This document shows, piece after piece, positions 33,871 through 42,143 of a DNA stretch of 64,000 nt. This stretch comes from Flavobacterium sp. KJJ (GTDB lineage: Bacteria > Bacteroidota > Bacteroidia > Flavobacteriales > Flavobacteriaceae): NCBI RefSeq assembly GCF_000708595.2, contig NZ_JARP01000005.1, forward strand, positions 62,001 through 126,000, written 5' to 3'. The position numbers and the translations under genes are program-made. The notes beneath the pieces were generated by a model. The model searched no databases. It was given only the letters and a program-made list of their open reading frames with translations, and was not told the origin of the DNA. Position 1 is the stretch's first letter. Each line of letters opens with the position of its first letter.

Positions 33871-34932
33871 TTATTGATACAAAGCACTAATCTTTTGCCA
33901 TAAAGTTTTATCAAAATCTGATAAAGCTAAGTTGACATCGTCGGCTGCGTCGCCCATTCTGATAATGACCATGTTTTTGCTGGGAACTACATATATCTTT
34001 TGATCATTTTTTCCTAAAGCCATAAACATATCTCTAGGCCCAGTTGGAATGATGCTTCCTTGAAAAGTTAATTGTGATTGAGGTAGATGATAAGAAGTTT
34101 TACCATTTAACCACCATAAATATCCATATCCTAAATTGATGTTTTGTGAAGTAGCTGTTGCTTCGTTGAAATATGCTTCATTAAGAATAATGTTGTTTTC
34201 CCATTTTCCTTTATTCAGCATTAAGAGTCCAAAACGAGCCATACTTCTTGATGTGCTGGTGTAAACACTATTTACGCCAAGCTGTACCCAATTTCCATCC
34301 ATACCAATTTTGTCCCTTAATTTGGCATTAAAATAGTTTTCCCACGTTTTTCCGCTGGCTTTAGCAACAACATCTTGCAGTTTTACATATACATTATGAT
34401 AGGCCCAGCGAGTTCCTGCATCTGCTTTGTAAAGTAAATTTGACGGTTCTACATCATCTGTTGAATCATCTAATCCAGATGTCATGGTTAGTAAATGTTT
34501 GCAGGTAATTAAGTTTTCCTGTGTGAGAGTTTCGCTGGTCCATCCTGTTCCTAAATATTGAGAAACTTTATTATTAATATTTAATAGATTTTCCTGTTGT
34601 GCGATCCCTGTTGTGGTTGAGGTTAATGTTTTTCCCGCACTTGCCCAATACCAATTTGTAGCGGCATTGTGCCCGTTAAAATAGTTTTCTAAAACAATTC
34701 GGCCATTTACTAAAATAATAAAAGATTTGGAGTGTTTTAATTCTAAGTAATCTAAAAGAGGCTGTACAGCATTTTGATTCCATTTTAGATCGGCTATCGA
34801 TTTTGTTTCCCAAGTATTTCCAGTTAATGGCGGGAAATACATACTTTCTGTTGGAGTTGGGGTATTATTGTCTTCTTTAATGCAGCTAATGCACAATAAA
34901 ACAATCAAGATTTTACAAATATTTTTAAACAT
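33871..34932 (-). CDS. Serine hydrolase, beta-lactamase family (lipoprotein)
   Basis: The 353-residue product, from the ATG at 34932, has a lipoprotein signal ending LLCISCIKED (C17). YWASAGKTLTSTTTG holds the SxxK pair (S98, K101); AYHNVYVKLQDVV supplies the Tyr of the YxN motif. The layout matches class C beta-lactamase/DD-peptidase-like esterases. Substrate may be a D-amino-acid peptide or ester; resistance is not implied. Upstream frame extension to 34974 has no signal peptide, so the shorter start is used. It stands between unrelated genes. Confidence 0.87.
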   Translation of the reverse strand: MFKNICKILIVLLCISCIKEDNNTPTPTESMYFPPLTGNTWETKSIADLKWNQNAVQPLLDYLELKHSKSFIILVNGRIVLENYFNGHNAATNWYWASAGKTLTSTTTGIAQQENLLNINNKVSQYLGTGWTSETLTQENLITCKHLLTMTSGLDDSTDDVEPSNLLYKADAGTRWAYHNVYVKLQDVVAKASGKTWENYFNAKLRDKIGMDGNWVQLGVNSVYTSTSRSMARFGLLMLNKGKWENNIILNEAYFNEATATSQNINLGYGYLWWLNGKTSYHLPQSQLTFQGSIIPTGPRDMFMALGKNDQKIYVVPSKNMVIIRMGDAADDVNLALSDFDKTLWQKISALYQ

Positions 34933-35017
34933 GGTTTTTTGGTTTTGGTTTGGGGTTTGACCAAAAATATGCAAAATAGTTTAATGAGTTTATAAAAAAG
35001 ATTTTAGTATTAATGTT

Positions 35018-35527
35018 TTATTGTCTTAGTTTCCATTTAGTTCCGTTAGTAAATATTACTTCATAAGCTCTGGCAGCAATAATTGTATTGGCATCCGTAG
35101 AGAAATCTTCCCAGATTTTAAATGCTGTATTTTGCTTTTTTAATAAAAAAGTTGTTTCGCCTGTGTATTCTCCTTTGATAAAAAAGGATCTTCCAGATGC
35201 AGGTTTGTCAAAGGAATTTTCGCAATACCATTCAAATTTTATAGCTTTAATATCTGTTTTGCTGACATTTTTGTAAATCAGCTGTATATCTTTATGATCA
35301 GAATATTCATTTTTAAGAAGTTTAGATGAAAGAATTTTAACAGGTGAGGTTTTAATGTTGGTTGTGTCTAAAAACTTCTCTTTTAAATTTAAACTATCTG
35401 TCGTTTCTGTTTCAACACTTGTTTCTGTTTTAGGTATTATTTCTGCATTATTTTGCGGTTCTTTTTTATTTGTTTTGTCACAGCCATTGATAGTCAATAT
35501 TATAAACGAAATTAATATTCTTCTCAT
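35018..35527 (-). CDS. Lipoprotein of unknown function
   Basis: The 169-residue product starts MRRILISFIILTINGCDKTN, with C16 as lipidation site. After a Thr/Glu-rich linker (KTETSVETETTDSL) the domain at about 55-169 is beta-rich: VKILSSKLLKNEYSDHKDIQ and AIKFEWYCENSFDKPASGRS, then IIAARAYEVIFTNGTKWKLR. This resembles small beta-sandwich domains of other Bacteroidota lipoproteins, but none is recognised. It is transcribed separately from the serine hydrolase gene 85 bases downstream. Confidence 0.75.
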   Translation of the reverse strand: MRRILISFIILTINGCDKTNKKEPQNNAEIIPKTETSVETETTDSLNLKEKFLDTTNIKTSPVKILSSKLLKNEYSDHKDIQLIYKNVSKTDIKAIKFEWYCENSFDKPASGRSFFIKGEYTGETTFLLKKQNTAFKIWEDFSTDANTIIAARAYEVIFTNGTKWKLRQ

Positions 35528-35844
35528 TTTTGATTATTTATTTTTGAATTATAATATAATGAAGAGTTAATTTGCAAAATTGTTTAATTGAAATTTAAAT
35601 AGTTGCCTTAATAAGACATAAAAGTACAGTTGAGGGATTTTATTAAATTTAGATTTTAATATTATTATAAAAATATTTCTTTTGAATGATATAAAGTTAA
35701 CTTTGTACTTTACTAAAATATTCTTTTGAAAACGGAAGTCTAGCCCTGATGGAAACGAATTTTTTTATGGCAGTCTCGAAACTTGCGGAGGCATAAAATA
35801 TAGCGAACAACAGGAAATTATTCCTTTTAATTATTTTTATACTT
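35528..35844. other. Intergenic region between divergent lipoprotein genes
   Basis: About 317 bases. It is AT-rich with no supported gene; the right part contains structured element copy D (35729-35828). No promoter with both boxes is clear for either gene. Confidence 0.6.
35729..35828 (+). repeat. Structured intergenic element, copy D
   Basis: It reads CTAGCCCTGATGGAAACG, a hairpin around ATGGCAGTCTCGAAACTTGC, then ATATAGCGAACAACAGG. It is more diverged than copies A-C but retains both ends and the GATATAGCG core. Outer flanks (AAAACGGAA and TTCCTTTT) pair. It ends 16 bases before the ATG of the next lipoprotein gene, in sense orientation. Confidence 0.65.
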
Positions 35845-36285
35845 ATGAAAAAAACTTTTATGATTTTGGTTTTATCCCTTTTGTTAGTAAGCTGCAAGCA
35901 AGAAATAAAACCGGCAGATGTTGCAAAATTAAATGGTTACTGGGAAATCGAAAAAGTGGTTTTTGATAAGGGGGAAGAGAAGGCATATGCAATGAATGAG
36001 AATTTTGATTTTTTTCAAATTAAAGGAAATAAAGGGACACGAACGAAAGTTATGGCGCAGCTTGACGGAACGTTTTTAACGACGAATACTTTTGAAAATG
36101 TTTCGATTAGATTTACAGATAAAGGAACTTTTTTGGATTACAAAACAGATTACGCAAAATGGAGTGAAGAATTAATTTCGATTTCGGACAAGGAATTTGT
36201 TGTGAGAAATGAACAGAAAAAAGAATATCATTATAAAAAAGCTGGACCAGTAAATATATTAAACGATGGCAAAAAGACTAAATAA
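35845..36285 (+). CDS. Lipocalin-like lipoprotein
   Basis: The 146-residue product has a lipoprotein signal (LLLVSCKQE, C17) and a beta-rich domain starting LNGYWEIEKVVFDKGEEKAY, the usual opening of lipocalin-like domains (GxW). Strands GTFLTTNTFENVSIRF, GTFLDYKTDYAKWSEE and EFVVRNEQKKEYHY follow. Function unknown; it could bind a small ligand. Its 3' end overlaps the DUF721 gene by 20 bases, so they are translated from one mRNA. Confidence 0.78.
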   Translation: MKKTFMILVLSLLLVSCKQEIKPADVAKLNGYWEIEKVVFDKGEEKAYAMNENFDFFQIKGNKGTRTKVMAQLDGTFLTTNTFENVSIRFTDKGTFLDYKTDYAKWSEELISISDKEFVVRNEQKKEYHYKKAGPVNILNDGKKTK

Positions 36286-36562
36286 TCAAAGTAGTATTGG
36301 GGATGTTTTGCAACAGATTATTCAGGTAAATAAATTACAGCCTGGAATGGATCAGATTGATGTGAAAGAAGCGTGGAGACAATTAATGGGAAATGGAGTT
36401 AATACTTACACCAAAAATGTTGTGTTGAAAGGAAGTACACTGTATGTTGAACTTGGATCTGCGGTTTTACGAGAAGAATTAAGCCACGGAAAGTCTAAAA
36501 TCGTAAAAATGATAAATGAAGAATTAGGCCGTGAGGTTGTGAAGGATGTTATTTTAAGATAG
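36266..36562 (+). CDS. DUF721 (DciA-like) protein
   Basis: The 98-residue product, MAKRLNNQSSIGDVLQQIIQ, fits DUF721: IGDVLQQIIQVNKL, KEAWRQLMG and LYVELGSAVLREELSHGKSKIVKMINEELG. DciA members of this family help load the replicative helicase, which may be the case here, though the domain alone does not prove it. It overlaps the lipoprotein gene by 20 bases. A very strong hairpin follows at 36617-36662. Confidence 0.88.
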   Translation: MAKRLNNQSSIGDVLQQIIQVNKLQPGMDQIDVKEAWRQLMGNGVNTYTKNVVLKGSTLYVELGSAVLREELSHGKSKIVKMINEELGREVVKDVILR

Positions 36563-36616
36563 ACTACTTCTTATAATTTTAGACTAGCTTACATTCGTAT
36601 ACAATAGCATCTAACT

Positions 36617-36662
36617 TATAAAAGAAAAACCCGCTTCATTTGAAACGGGTTTTTCTTTTATA
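36617..36662. terminator. Long bidirectional terminator between DUF721 and ndk
   Basis: TATAAAAGAAAAACCCG (36617-36633) and its exact reverse complement (36646-36662) form a 17-base-pair stem with a 12-base loop. The A- and T-rich arms make it effective in both directions. Confidence 0.88.
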
Positions 36663-36692
36663 CTATTTTAAGAAATCTAAGAAGTCTAAAAT

Positions 36693-37112
36693 TTAAAACT
36701 GCTCTCTTCCAGCAAAGTGAAATGCACCTTCGATTGCAGCATTTTCGTCGCTGTCTGAACCGTGTACTGCATTTTCTCCGATAGAAGTTGCGTATGCTTT
36801 ACGAATAGTTCCTTCAGCAGCTTCAGCTGGATTTGTAGCTCCAATTAAAGTTCTGAAATCTTCTACCGCGTTGTCTTTTTCTAAAATTGCAGCAACAATT
36901 GGTCCGCGAGACATGAATTCAACTAATTCTCCGTAAAAAGGTCTTGCAGCGTGAACAGCATAAAATGCTTGAGCATCAGCTACAGTTAATTGAGTTAATT
37001 TTAATGAAACGATTTTGAAACCACCATTAGTGATCATTGCTAAGATATTCCCGATGTGTCCGTTTGCAACAGCATCTGGTTTAATCATTGTAAAAGTTCT
37101 ATTTGTTGCCAT
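36693..37112 (-). CDS. ndk: Nucleoside-diphosphate kinase
   Basis: The 139-residue product has the NDK pattern: [19 protein letters not shown] (7-25), [20 protein letters not shown] (59-78) and the phospho-histidine H117 in [14 protein letters not shown]. It moves the terminal phosphate between nucleoside triphosphates and diphosphates in the cytoplasm. A CAAAAGTA stretch 24 bases upstream (TACTTTTG on the minus strand) fits a -7 box. Normal length. Confidence 0.95.
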   Translation of the reverse strand: MATNRTFTMIKPDAVANGHIGNILAMITNGGFKIVSLKLTQLTVADAQAFYAVHAARPFYGELVEFMSRGPIVAAILEKDNAVEDFRTLIGATNPAEAAEGTIRKAYATSIGENAVHGSDSDENAAIEGAFHFAGREQF

Positions 37113-37135
37113 TTTATATTTTATTAAATTTTGTG

Positions 37136-37143
37136 CAAAAGTA
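37136..37143 (-). promoter_or_regulatory. -7 promoter element of ndk
   Basis: TACTTTTG on the minus strand matches TAnnTTTG. No TTG at the usual -33 position was found. Confidence 0.45.
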
Positions 37144-37231
37144 GACTTTTTTTATGAATTGATTTTAATAAATTCATAATTAAAACACGATAGAATGGCG
37201 TTTTGGATAAGAAAAGCTTTTTATTAAAACC

Positions 37232-37318
37232 ATATCAGTAATATAAGTTCATTTAATTGTTTGTAGAACATATTCCAGAATTATGAAACATCCTAAAATA
37301 AACTTATATTACTAATAT
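37232..37318. repeat. 18-base inverted repeat upstream of ndk
   Basis: ATATCAGTAATATAAGTT (37232-37249) and AACTTATATTACTAATAT (37301-37318) are reverse complements with one mismatch, separated by 51 bases. No gene lies in between. It might be an operator, a terminator for the DUF5009 gene, or ends of a short mobile repeat. Confidence 0.55.
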
Positions 37319-37331
37319 TGGAAAATATTTT

Positions 37332-38603
37332 TTAAACTTTGAATATTAATCTATTTCTATAGAAAATCCATAAAATGAAAGTCCAGATTGCGACATAAAT
37401 TAACGCTCCAGCCAAAGAAGCTGTCATTGGATTATTAAAAAATGGCGCAATACAAAAACTGTATAAGTAGCTTAAAAGATTAATTTGTTCTTCAGGATTA
37501 TGTGGGTTTTGAAACTCAATCATTACCAAAGCTTGTGGAATAATCTGCGAAGTAAAAAACACAATCATTGGATTTACTCCCCAAATTAACAATGGTTTAA
37601 AACCTTTTTTGTAATCTTCTATATCAATCACATAATATAGTATAGCCAGAAAAGTTGTTGCTAATCCAGTAGTATATAAAACATAACTACTAGTCCAAAT
37701 CGATTTATTTAGTGGAAAAACAATACTCCAAAGCAAACCGGCAATAATAAGCGCCACACCGGCAATAATCATTTTTTGCACTTTTTGAGTTTTAGGAATT
37801 TCACGCTGTAATAACTGTCCAATCAGCAAACCAATAATTCCATTTACGATTGATGGAACGGTACTTAAAATTCCTTCTGGATCCCAAGTTATAGTTTCGC
37901 GATACATGTGGTCTTTCAATAAAATGCTGTCAAGCCATGATGCTAAATTAGTTCCTTTCTCCAGATTTGCAGCTCCAATTCCCGGAACTGGAATTAAAGT
38001 CATTATTGCCCAATATCCTAATAATAAAATTACTCCAGTTATAATTTGAGTTTTTTGGGAGGTTTTTAGATACAATAGAGAAACTACAAAATATACTATT
38101 GCAATTCGCTGTAAAACTCCCGGAAGGCGAACATCATGATAGGCTTCTAAACCACTGTAAGCAAGAAATAGATAAATAACTAAAATAGAAAAAGCCAAAA
38201 TATTTTTAATTTTCGAACTGAAATTTCCCATTAAGGCATAACCAACAGCTATTGTTATCACTAATCGGCCAACAAGAAGTAGAATTCCGTCAAGACCAAA
38301 CAATTGAATTTTGCCAAAAAAGTTAAAGAAAATCCCCAGACAAAGCATTCGCAGTGAACGCACTAAAATTTTATTAAAAGTCGTACTGTCGTAAAATTTT
38401 TCAGGCATTGCAAGCGGAACAGCAACTCCCATAATAAAGATAAAAAATGGAAAAACTAAGTCGGTTAATGTACATCCGTGCCATTCAGCATGTAATAAGG
38501 GAGGATAAACATTTCCCCAGTCTCCAGGGTTGTTTACAATAGTCATCAATAAAATAGTCAGTCCACGAAAGACATCTAGCGAAATTAAGCGTTCTTTTAC
38601 CAT
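37332..38603 (-). CDS. DUF5009 / HGSNAT-like membrane acyltransferase (second copy)
   Basis: The 423-residue product begins MVKERLISLDVFRGLTILLM, with LTDLVFPFFIFIMGVAVPLAM and ten or eleven membrane segments. RGLTI and NNPGDWGNVYPPLLHAEWHG are the conserved N-terminal signature of the family related to HGSNAT and NagX. It is related to but clearly distinct from the protein at 22598-23788. The substrate is not known; an amino sugar or glycan is inferred. It is isolated from its neighbours by the inverted repeats at 37232 and 38717. Confidence 0.85.
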   Translation of the reverse strand: MVKERLISLDVFRGLTILLMTIVNNPGDWGNVYPPLLHAEWHGCTLTDLVFPFFIFIMGVAVPLAMPEKFYDSTTFNKILVRSLRMLCLGIFFNFFGKIQLFGLDGILLLVGRLVITIAVGYALMGNFSSKIKNILAFSILVIYLFLAYSGLEAYHDVRLPGVLQRIAIVYFVVSLLYLKTSQKTQIITGVILLLGYWAIMTLIPVPGIGAANLEKGTNLASWLDSILLKDHMYRETITWDPEGILSTVPSIVNGIIGLLIGQLLQREIPKTQKVQKMIIAGVALIIAGLLWSIVFPLNKSIWTSSYVLYTTGLATTFLAILYYVIDIEDYKKGFKPLLIWGVNPMIVFFTSQIIPQALVMIEFQNPHNPEEQINLLSYLYSFCIAPFFNNPMTASLAGALIYVAIWTFILWIFYRNRLIFKV

Positions 38604-38716
38604 TGGTTTTGGGTAAATTGGTTAGTTAATAATTTAAAAAATCGCTATTTGGTTTGGAGAATAATAAATTTGAGAGATATTTGGTTATTTGTTTCTCAAG
38701 AATTATTAATTGTTTT

Positions 38717-38767
38717 TAGCCACGAATTCACGAATTTTTATTTGAATAATTCGCAAATTCGTGGCTA
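38717..38767. repeat. CCACGAATTCACGAATT inverted repeat
   Basis: TAGCCACGAATTCACGAATT (38717-38736) and its reverse complement with two mismatches (38748-38767) are separated by 11 bases. A related sequence CGCCACGAATTCATT occurs at 56199. It may act as a terminator in the plus direction (TCTTTTT follows). Confidence 0.6.
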
Positions 38768-38772
38768 TCTTT

Positions 38773-40362
38773 TTATATTGTAATTATATTAAAATTAGTT
38801 TCTAATGGTTTTAATTTTTGAATCAAAATCGGAATTAACTGCTCGCCTTTTTCTAAATAAAATTCAGAAAAATTAGTTTGGCGTTCCTGTAAGCTTCTGT
38901 TAGGGAATAATTCTAACTGCAAATTAATTACACGCTGTAATTCATTTTCTAATTTGCGTTTTTGTGCTTTTAATAATCTTTTTTCAAGATTTTCTAAGCC
39001 TTTTTTCTGTTTGGTTTCCTGCGCTTTTACTGCTCCACTAAATGATTTGTCGGTTTGCTGTGCAAGCTCGTAAAGATATTCAAATTGTTTTTCGAGAGTT
39101 TCTTTCTGAGGCGTTAAGTCAATCGGAAACGGAGATAATTTATGGGTAATTGTATTTACTAAATCAGCTGATTTTGTAAACAGATCTTTCCAGTTTAAAC
39201 CTAATTTGTCTGCTTTATGAGTTTGTTTTTCAGTATTTAAAAGCACAGAATTACGAACCAAAAGCATTGGAAAAGTAATATTTACAGCATCAAAAAATGA
39301 TTTTAATTCTAACCAATATGCAATTTCTCCACCTCCGCCAATGTAGCACAAATTAGGCAAAATGATTTCCTGATAAAGCGGACGCATAATTACATTTGGG
39401 CTAAATTTCTCTGGATTGCTTTCTAATAATTTTAAAATTTCTTCTTTAGAAAACGAGATTTTAGTATTATTTACGAAGTATTTATTGTTTTCGAAAATAA
39501 TTCGTTCACGCAAATCATCTTCAATATAAAATAAATTAATTTCGCGCGGATTTACTTGAATTGTGTAGTCTTTTAAGTGTTCAATGGTTTGCTGAACGGT
39601 TTTAAAAGAAGTTTGCTGTTCTAATTCTTCTTTAACAAAAGGAATAAAAGCACGTTTTAAATCGGCATCATCTGCATCTAAAATGACTAAACCATAATTA
39701 GCGAATAAACTGTTTGCTAAAAATCGCGTAGCGTCGGCAAGATTTTCATGCTTTAGATACGCTTCTTCAAACAGTTTTTTAAGAACATTAGCATTTGTGC
39801 TTGAACCGAGTTCTTTTGAATATATTTCGAAAAATTCCGCTAAACCTTCTGTAGAAAGTCTTCCAACCGGACCGGTACTTTCTTTATTCCATCTGAATTT
39901 TTTTCCTTTAAAATTAAAATAATTAATCTCTTCAAAATCATGATCTTCCGTTGCCATCCAATAAATTGGCACAAAATTATATGTCGGATACTTCGATTTT
40001 AATTCCTTCGTCAAATTTATTGTCGAAATTATTTTATAAAGAAAATATAAAGGACCACTGAACAAATTTAATTGATGCCCAGTTGTAATTGTAAAAGTAC
40101 ATTCGTGTGATAAAAGCTCGATGTTTTGTTTTGTAGCATCTGAAATTTCAATGTTTTGATATTGCTTCTTTAAAGTTTCAACCAAAGGAATTCGGTTTGC
40201 GTTATCAAAATTAGATTGCTTTTCAATGATTTGTTTTTCAAAGTTCTCCAAAGTAGGAAAATGATTGTACAGCGGTTTTAATTCTGATTTTTGATCTAAA
40301 TAATCGTTTATCAATTTAGAAAAATATCCAGAAGTTTGATAGCTGATACAGTCGGTAGGCAT
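38773..40362 (-). CDS. bshC: Bacillithiol biosynthesis cysteine-adding enzyme
   Basis: The 529-residue product begins MPTDCISYQTSGYFSKLIND. TITTGHQLNLFSGPLYFLYK, WMATEDHDFEEINYF, MRPLYQEIILPNLCYIGGGGEIAYWLELK and PVGRLSTEGL are the BshC segments. It joins cysteine to glucosaminyl-malate to make bacillithiol, the thiol used by many Bacillota and Bacteroidota instead of glutathione. A Lys/Glu-rich coiled coil occupies about residues 445-490. The other bsh genes are not in this window. Family certain. Confidence 0.93.
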   Translation of the reverse strand: MPTDCISYQTSGYFSKLINDYLDQKSELKPLYNHFPTLENFEKQIIEKQSNFDNANRIPLVETLKKQYQNIEISDATKQNIELLSHECTFTITTGHQLNLFSGPLYFLYKIISTINLTKELKSKYPTYNFVPIYWMATEDHDFEEINYFNFKGKKFRWNKESTGPVGRLSTEGLAEFFEIYSKELGSSTNANVLKKLFEEAYLKHENLADATRFLANSLFANYGLVILDADDADLKRAFIPFVKEELEQQTSFKTVQQTIEHLKDYTIQVNPREINLFYIEDDLRERIIFENNKYFVNNTKISFSKEEILKLLESNPEKFSPNVIMRPLYQEIILPNLCYIGGGGEIAYWLELKSFFDAVNITFPMLLVRNSVLLNTEKQTHKADKLGLNWKDLFTKSADLVNTITHKLSPFPIDLTPQKETLEKQFEYLYELAQQTDKSFSGAVKAQETKQKKGLENLEKRLLKAQKRKLENELQRVINLQLELFPNRSLQERQTNFSEFYLEKGEQLIPILIQKLKPLETNFNIITI

Positions 40363-40634
40363 AATTTTAAATTTATTTTTGACAGCAGTAAATTTAATGA
40401 AAATATACAGTTAAAAGCGGTTTTAACAATTGCTTATTACCTGATTTTTTATTTTTATTTTAAAGTTCATATAATCAAGTTTTTAATATTGAATTGGAAG
40501 AGTGTTTTTTGAAATACAAAACACATTAAATTTGTTAAAAATACATGTCAGTTCTGAAAGTAATTGGTTGAAATGTGAATTATTAATAACGAAATTATAT
40601 TTTTGTAACCAAAAAAAAGATATATCCATTTTAC

Positions 40635-41912
40635 ATGAAAAATAACCCAAACCAGAAGAATTCCCTACGACATGTTCTTTTTGGTTCTTTGATTGGAACC
40701 ACAATTGAATTTTTTGATTTTTATATTTATGCTAATGCGGCCGTTTTAGTTTTTCCGCAATTATTTTTTCCTAGTGCTGATTCCACTATGGCAACTTTAG
40801 AATCTTTAGCTACTTTTTCTATCGCTTTTCTGTCCCGTCCTTTGGGTTCTGCTTTTTTTGGACATTATGGAGATAAAATTGGACGTAAATTTACCTTAGT
40901 TGCAGCTTTATTGACAATGGGTATTTCGACAGTGGCCATTGGATTTTTGCCAAGTTATGCCAGTATTGGCATTGCGGCTCCATTATTATTGATGTTATGC
41001 CGATTTGGGCAAGGCGTTGGTTTAGGAGGCGAGTGGGGCGGAGCAGTTTTATTGGCTATAGAAAATGCACCTCCAAACAAACGTGCATGGTATGGTATGT
41101 TTCCGCAATTGGGTGCTCCAATTGGACTTTTACTTTCAGGAGGTACTTTTTTATTCCTGACTGATTCAATGAATAATGAAGATTTTATGAATTACGGCTG
41201 GAGAATTCCTTTTATTGCAAGTTCACTTTTAGTTGTTGTGGGTTTTTACATCCGAACTAAAATTACAGAAACACCGTCATTTGAAAATTCTAAAAATGCA
41301 CACGAAGAAGTAAAAGTTCCGTTTTTAACTTTGGTTAAATCTTATAAAAATCAATTAATTTTCGGTACGTTCGCTGCTATTACAACATTTTTGGTATTTT
41401 ATTTAATGACTGTCTTTACGTTAAGCTGGGCTACTTCAGATTTAGGTTATGCGAAAAGAGATTTCTTATTGATTCAATTGTTTTCAGTATTGTTTTTCGC
41501 CTTGTTTATTCCAATTTCGGCTGTTGTGGCGGATAGAATTGGAAGACGCAAAGTGTTAATTATTACAACAACTGTTATCGCTGTGTTTGGATTTTTCTTT
41601 TCCTATTTTTTAAATTCTGGTAATTCTGTCATGGTAACTTTCTTTTTGTGTTTAGGAATGGCTTTAATGGGATTTACTTATGGGCCTCTAGGTACTTTTT
41701 TATCAGAATTGTTTCCAACAACCATTCGTTATTCAGGTGCATCTTTAACTTTTAACTTGGCAGGAATTCTAGGTGCGGCTTTTGCGCCAATGATTGCAAT
41801 TTGGCTAGCAAGCACGTATGGTTTAACTTATGTAGGTTTTTATTTGACGATCGCAGCTTGCATTTCCTTGTTTTCTTTATTGGTAATTAGCAAAAAAGAA
41901 CATAAATTTTAA
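40635..41912 (+). CDS. MFS transporter, metabolite:H+ symporter (MHS) type
   Basis: The 425-residue product has 12 membrane segments. GTTIEFFDFYIYANAAVLVF and GHYGDKIGRKFTLVAALL (the MFS GxxxDRxGR loop), RFGQGVGLGGEWGGAVLLA and ADRIGRRKVLIITT are typical of the MHS group (ProP, ShiA, KgtP relatives). Substrate likely an organic acid, betaine or small metabolite, taken up with protons; not determined. TATTTTTG at 40598-40605 may be its promoter box. Followed by a terminator. Confidence 0.88.
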   Translation: MKNNPNQKNSLRHVLFGSLIGTTIEFFDFYIYANAAVLVFPQLFFPSADSTMATLESLATFSIAFLSRPLGSAFFGHYGDKIGRKFTLVAALLTMGISTVAIGFLPSYASIGIAAPLLLMLCRFGQGVGLGGEWGGAVLLAIENAPPNKRAWYGMFPQLGAPIGLLLSGGTFLFLTDSMNNEDFMNYGWRIPFIASSLLVVVGFYIRTKITETPSFENSKNAHEEVKVPFLTLVKSYKNQLIFGTFAAITTFLVFYLMTVFTLSWATSDLGYAKRDFLLIQLFSVLFFALFIPISAVVADRIGRRKVLIITTTVIAVFGFFFSYFLNSGNSVMVTFFLCLGMALMGFTYGPLGTFLSELFPTTIRYSGASLTFNLAGILGAAFAPMIAIWLASTYGLTYVGFYLTIAACISLFSLLVISKKEHKF

Positions 41913-41929
41913 ATATTTTACAGATATAT

Positions 41930-41965
41930 AAAAAGCAGTAATTGAAAAATTACTGCTTTTTTTTT
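41930..41965 (+). terminator. Terminator of the MFS gene
   Basis: AAAAAGCAGTAATT and AATTACTGCTTTTTTTTT form a strong hairpin with a long T-run. Confidence 0.85.
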
Positions 41966-42018
41966 AAAACTGACTTTTATTGAAGATAAAAAAACAAACC
42001 CAATGAAATTTATAGCTT

Positions 42019-42060
42019 AAATAAAGGCTGGCCAAAATTATTTGGTCAGCCTTTATTTTT
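42019..42060. terminator. Second hairpin after the MFS gene
   Basis: AAATAAAGGCTGGCCAAA and TTTGGTCAGCCTTTATTTTT pair with a single G-T wobble. Two consecutive terminator-like hairpins separate this gene from the radical SAM gene. Confidence 0.7.
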
Positions 42061-42118
42061 AATTAAAACCAAAAACCAGCCAATAAAATCTTTTCATAAA
42101 AAGTCGCTAAATATCCCG

Positions 42119-42126
42119 TATTTTTG
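42119..42126 (+). promoter_or_regulatory. -7 promoter element of the radical SAM gene
   Basis: TATTTTTG, 17 bases upstream of the TTG start codon at 42144. Transcription would begin near 42133, which leaves no room for an upstream start and supports TTG as the initiator. Confidence 0.55.
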
Positions 42127-42143
42127 CAAAAAATAATGCATCC

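Noticed and set aside
33871..34932. Beta-lactamase giving antibiotic resistance
   Set aside because: The SxxK family is broad; no evidence beyond fold motifs, and the protein is an envelope lipoprotein typical of esterases/peptidases.
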